64,000 nt of DNA from an uncultured Amphritea sp. (GTDB taxonomy: Bacteria > Pseudomonadota > Gammaproteobacteria > Pseudomonadales > Balneatricaceae), in the NCBI RefSeq assembly GCF_937127095.1, contig NZ_CAKZLP010000017.1, positions 35,729 through 99,728 of the forward strand, read 5' to 3'. The position numbers were made by a program, and so were the translations under genes. The notes beneath the pieces were generated by a model. The model did no database searches. It had not been told where the DNA came from and saw only the letters and a list, made by a program, of their open reading frames with translations. Below are positions 62,966 through 64,000 of the stretch, piece by piece. Position 1 is the first letter of the stretch, and the number at the start of each line of letters is the position of its first letter.

Positions 62966-63881
62966 GGTTCATCGCGGTATCGTGGGAAAAATGAGGTGGA
63001 CAGACAGAGACGAAGGTAAATTGGTAGTCGCCAAACACACCAAGCCTTCAACTCTGCTGTCACTATGCATACTATTCTGTTCAACTCATTCTGGCCAGGT
63101 TTTCAACCCAGCACTTACACTCCGCTCGATGACCATTCTCTGATTATTCACCTGGAACCTTGCCCGAAGACGACTCCCCGTTGCAGCCGGTGTCACCAGC
63201 CAAGCCCCCTTATTCATGACCGGCGTATCCGCAAAATTCGTGATCGTGACCTGTTCGATAAGCGTGTCGAACTGCACCTGCTGGTCCGGCGTGTTGATTG
63301 CCTTAACTGTGGTCGTGTTACCGAACATATCGATTGGCTACGGCCTGGCGCAAGGCTGACACTGCGGATGATCGCCTGGGTTGAAACGCTGCTGCCACTA
63401 CTGCCGATCAGTCACATCAGTCAACTCACAGGGCTGCACTGGCATACGATTAAAACCCTTGATAAGCGGCGCTTGGAGGCCTCTGTTGGTGGCTTTGATC
63501 CGGGCGATGTTCGTCGCTTGGTCATGGATGAATTTGCGCTTCATAAGGGGCACCGATATGCCACCGTCATCATGGATGCCGAACGTACTCGAGTGCTCTG
63601 GGTGGGTGAAGGTAATAGCCGAAAGGCGATCCGCCCGTTCTTCGAGCAGCTGGGCGAGCGCTGCCAGCAGATTGAAGCGGTCGCCATGGATATGAATACC
63701 GCCTTTGACTCTGAAGTCCGGCAGCACTGTCCGCAAGCCGAAGTTGTGTTCGATCTGTTCCATGTAGTGGCCTTGTATGGGCGCAAGGTGATGGATCGTA
63801 TACGAGTCGATCAGGCCAATGCGTTAAAGGCAGACAAACCCGCCCGGCAGGTGATCAAGCAGAGTCGTTGGTTGTTGCTGA
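62966..63881 (+). mobile_element. Second ISL3-family element, interrupted
   Basis: Left end GGTTCATCGCGG matches the inverted right end of the element at 6923 and is preceded by seven A. The element stops at 63881, where IS66-type sequence begins. Confidence 0.72.
63065..63881 (+). pseudogene. ISL3-family transposase, 5' part only
   Basis: Residues 1-272 or so follow the transposase at 5711: CSRCHQPSPLIHDRRIRKIRDRD zinc-ribbon region in outline, VMDEFALHKGHRYA and VAMDMNTAFDSEV. After QSRWLLL the frame enters foreign DNA and stops at 63926-63928. It is the same family but diverged from the first copy, so they are not recent duplicates. It is disrupted by the IS66-type insertion. Confidence 0.85.
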
Positions 63882-64000
63882 GTAAGCGGTCAGTTAACAG
63901 CATCTTGCAATGTCACATTCCAAGGTAGCAGTGCCTCGATGTGATCGATGTTTTTCGCTTTAGGCAGTTGCCCAAAGATATGGCGTAGGTATTGGTAAGG
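63882..64000 (-). mobile_element. IS66-family element, terminal part (runs off the window)
   Basis: Starts GTAAGCGGTCAGTTAAC, the GTAA-type end of IS66 elements. On the minus strand it codes for the C-terminus of the TnpC transposase (stop at 63890-63892): YLRHIFGQLPKA, then IDHIEALLPWNV, typical of the family. It is inserted in the ISL3 transposase gene. Confidence 0.8.

Noticed and set aside
1..64000. tRNA, rRNA, integrase or known riboswitch genes
   Set aside because: I looked for cloverleaf-like ends next to the defence island, for conserved rRNA segments and for familiar riboswitch cores, and saw none. A covariance-model search would be needed to exclude weak cases.

Overview
The window looks like chromosomal DNA of a Gram-negative gammaproteobacterium. 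The evidence is a periplasmic and outer-membrane gene set (TRAP and TTT substrate-binding proteins, porins, an RND efflux system), several c-di-GMP enzymes, and close family matches to YbiT, ModF and long-form IlvC. A marine Oceanospirillales-type bacterium is my inference; no rRNA or tRNA gene is present to prove it.

Layout. (1) 1-8.9 kb: an acyl-CoA synthetase, a DctPQM TRAP transporter and, on the other strand, a DcaP-like porin. The TRAP operon and the porin each have the same TTTCG-type palindrome in their promoter region, which suggests one regulon for uptake and activation of an organic acid. An ISL3-family insertion sequence with a frameshifted transposase sits in the T-tract of the TRAP terminator, and an EAL-domain gene remnant follows the porin. 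(2) 9.1-20.3 kb: a defence island with an AbiEi/AbiEii type IV toxin-antitoxin pair, a Fic protein, and a type I restriction operon hsdM-hsdS-rhuM-hsdR. Strong inverted repeats lie upstream of abiE and of fic. (3) 21-27 kb: an LLM flavin oxidoreductase, a diguanylate cyclase, a GGDEF-EAL protein translationally coupled to a cysteine-free molybdopterin-fold periplasmic protein, a VOC protein and a DUF2937 protein. (4) 27.4-34.9 kb: a Cu(I)/Ag(I) efflux operon cusCBA, framed by a Cys/His-rich and a Met/His-rich periplasmic protein. (5) 34.9-35.8 kb: a REP cluster around a RAYT transposase gene. (6) 35.8-42.9 kb: a CitAB/DcuSR-type two-component system divergent from a tctCBA tricarboxylate transporter, followed by a porin. 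(7) 43-46 kb: modF and ilvC. (8) 46.3-50.2 kb: a cytochrome b561, DUF1924 cytochrome, dihaem cytochrome and PepSY protein in one operon with a response regulator and sensor kinase; a TTTAAG direct-repeat box precedes the operon. (9) 50.4-56.4 kb: a GGDEF-EAL gene split by a frameshift in a C6 run, a tandem-repeat tract, a DNA glycosylase, a TPR protein and ybiT. (10) 56.5-60.6 kb: a three-gene amidase, Ntn-hydrolase and ATP-grasp operon that I cannot assign to a known pathway. (11) 60.8-64 kb: a small unknown protein, a PACE efflux pump with a divergent LysR regulator, twin covarying hairpin repeats, and a second ISL3-family element interrupted by an IS66-family element at the window edge.

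Two themes recur. Short tandem repeats of 12-15 bp lie directly upstream of, or at the 5' end of, several genes. Regulatory DNA signals (palindromes, nested terminators) are unusually easy to see. Best candidates for new biology are the amidase/Ntn-hydrolase/ATP-grasp operon, the C6-split c-di-GMP gene, and the Cys-less molybdopterin-fold partner of a GGDEF-EAL protein.
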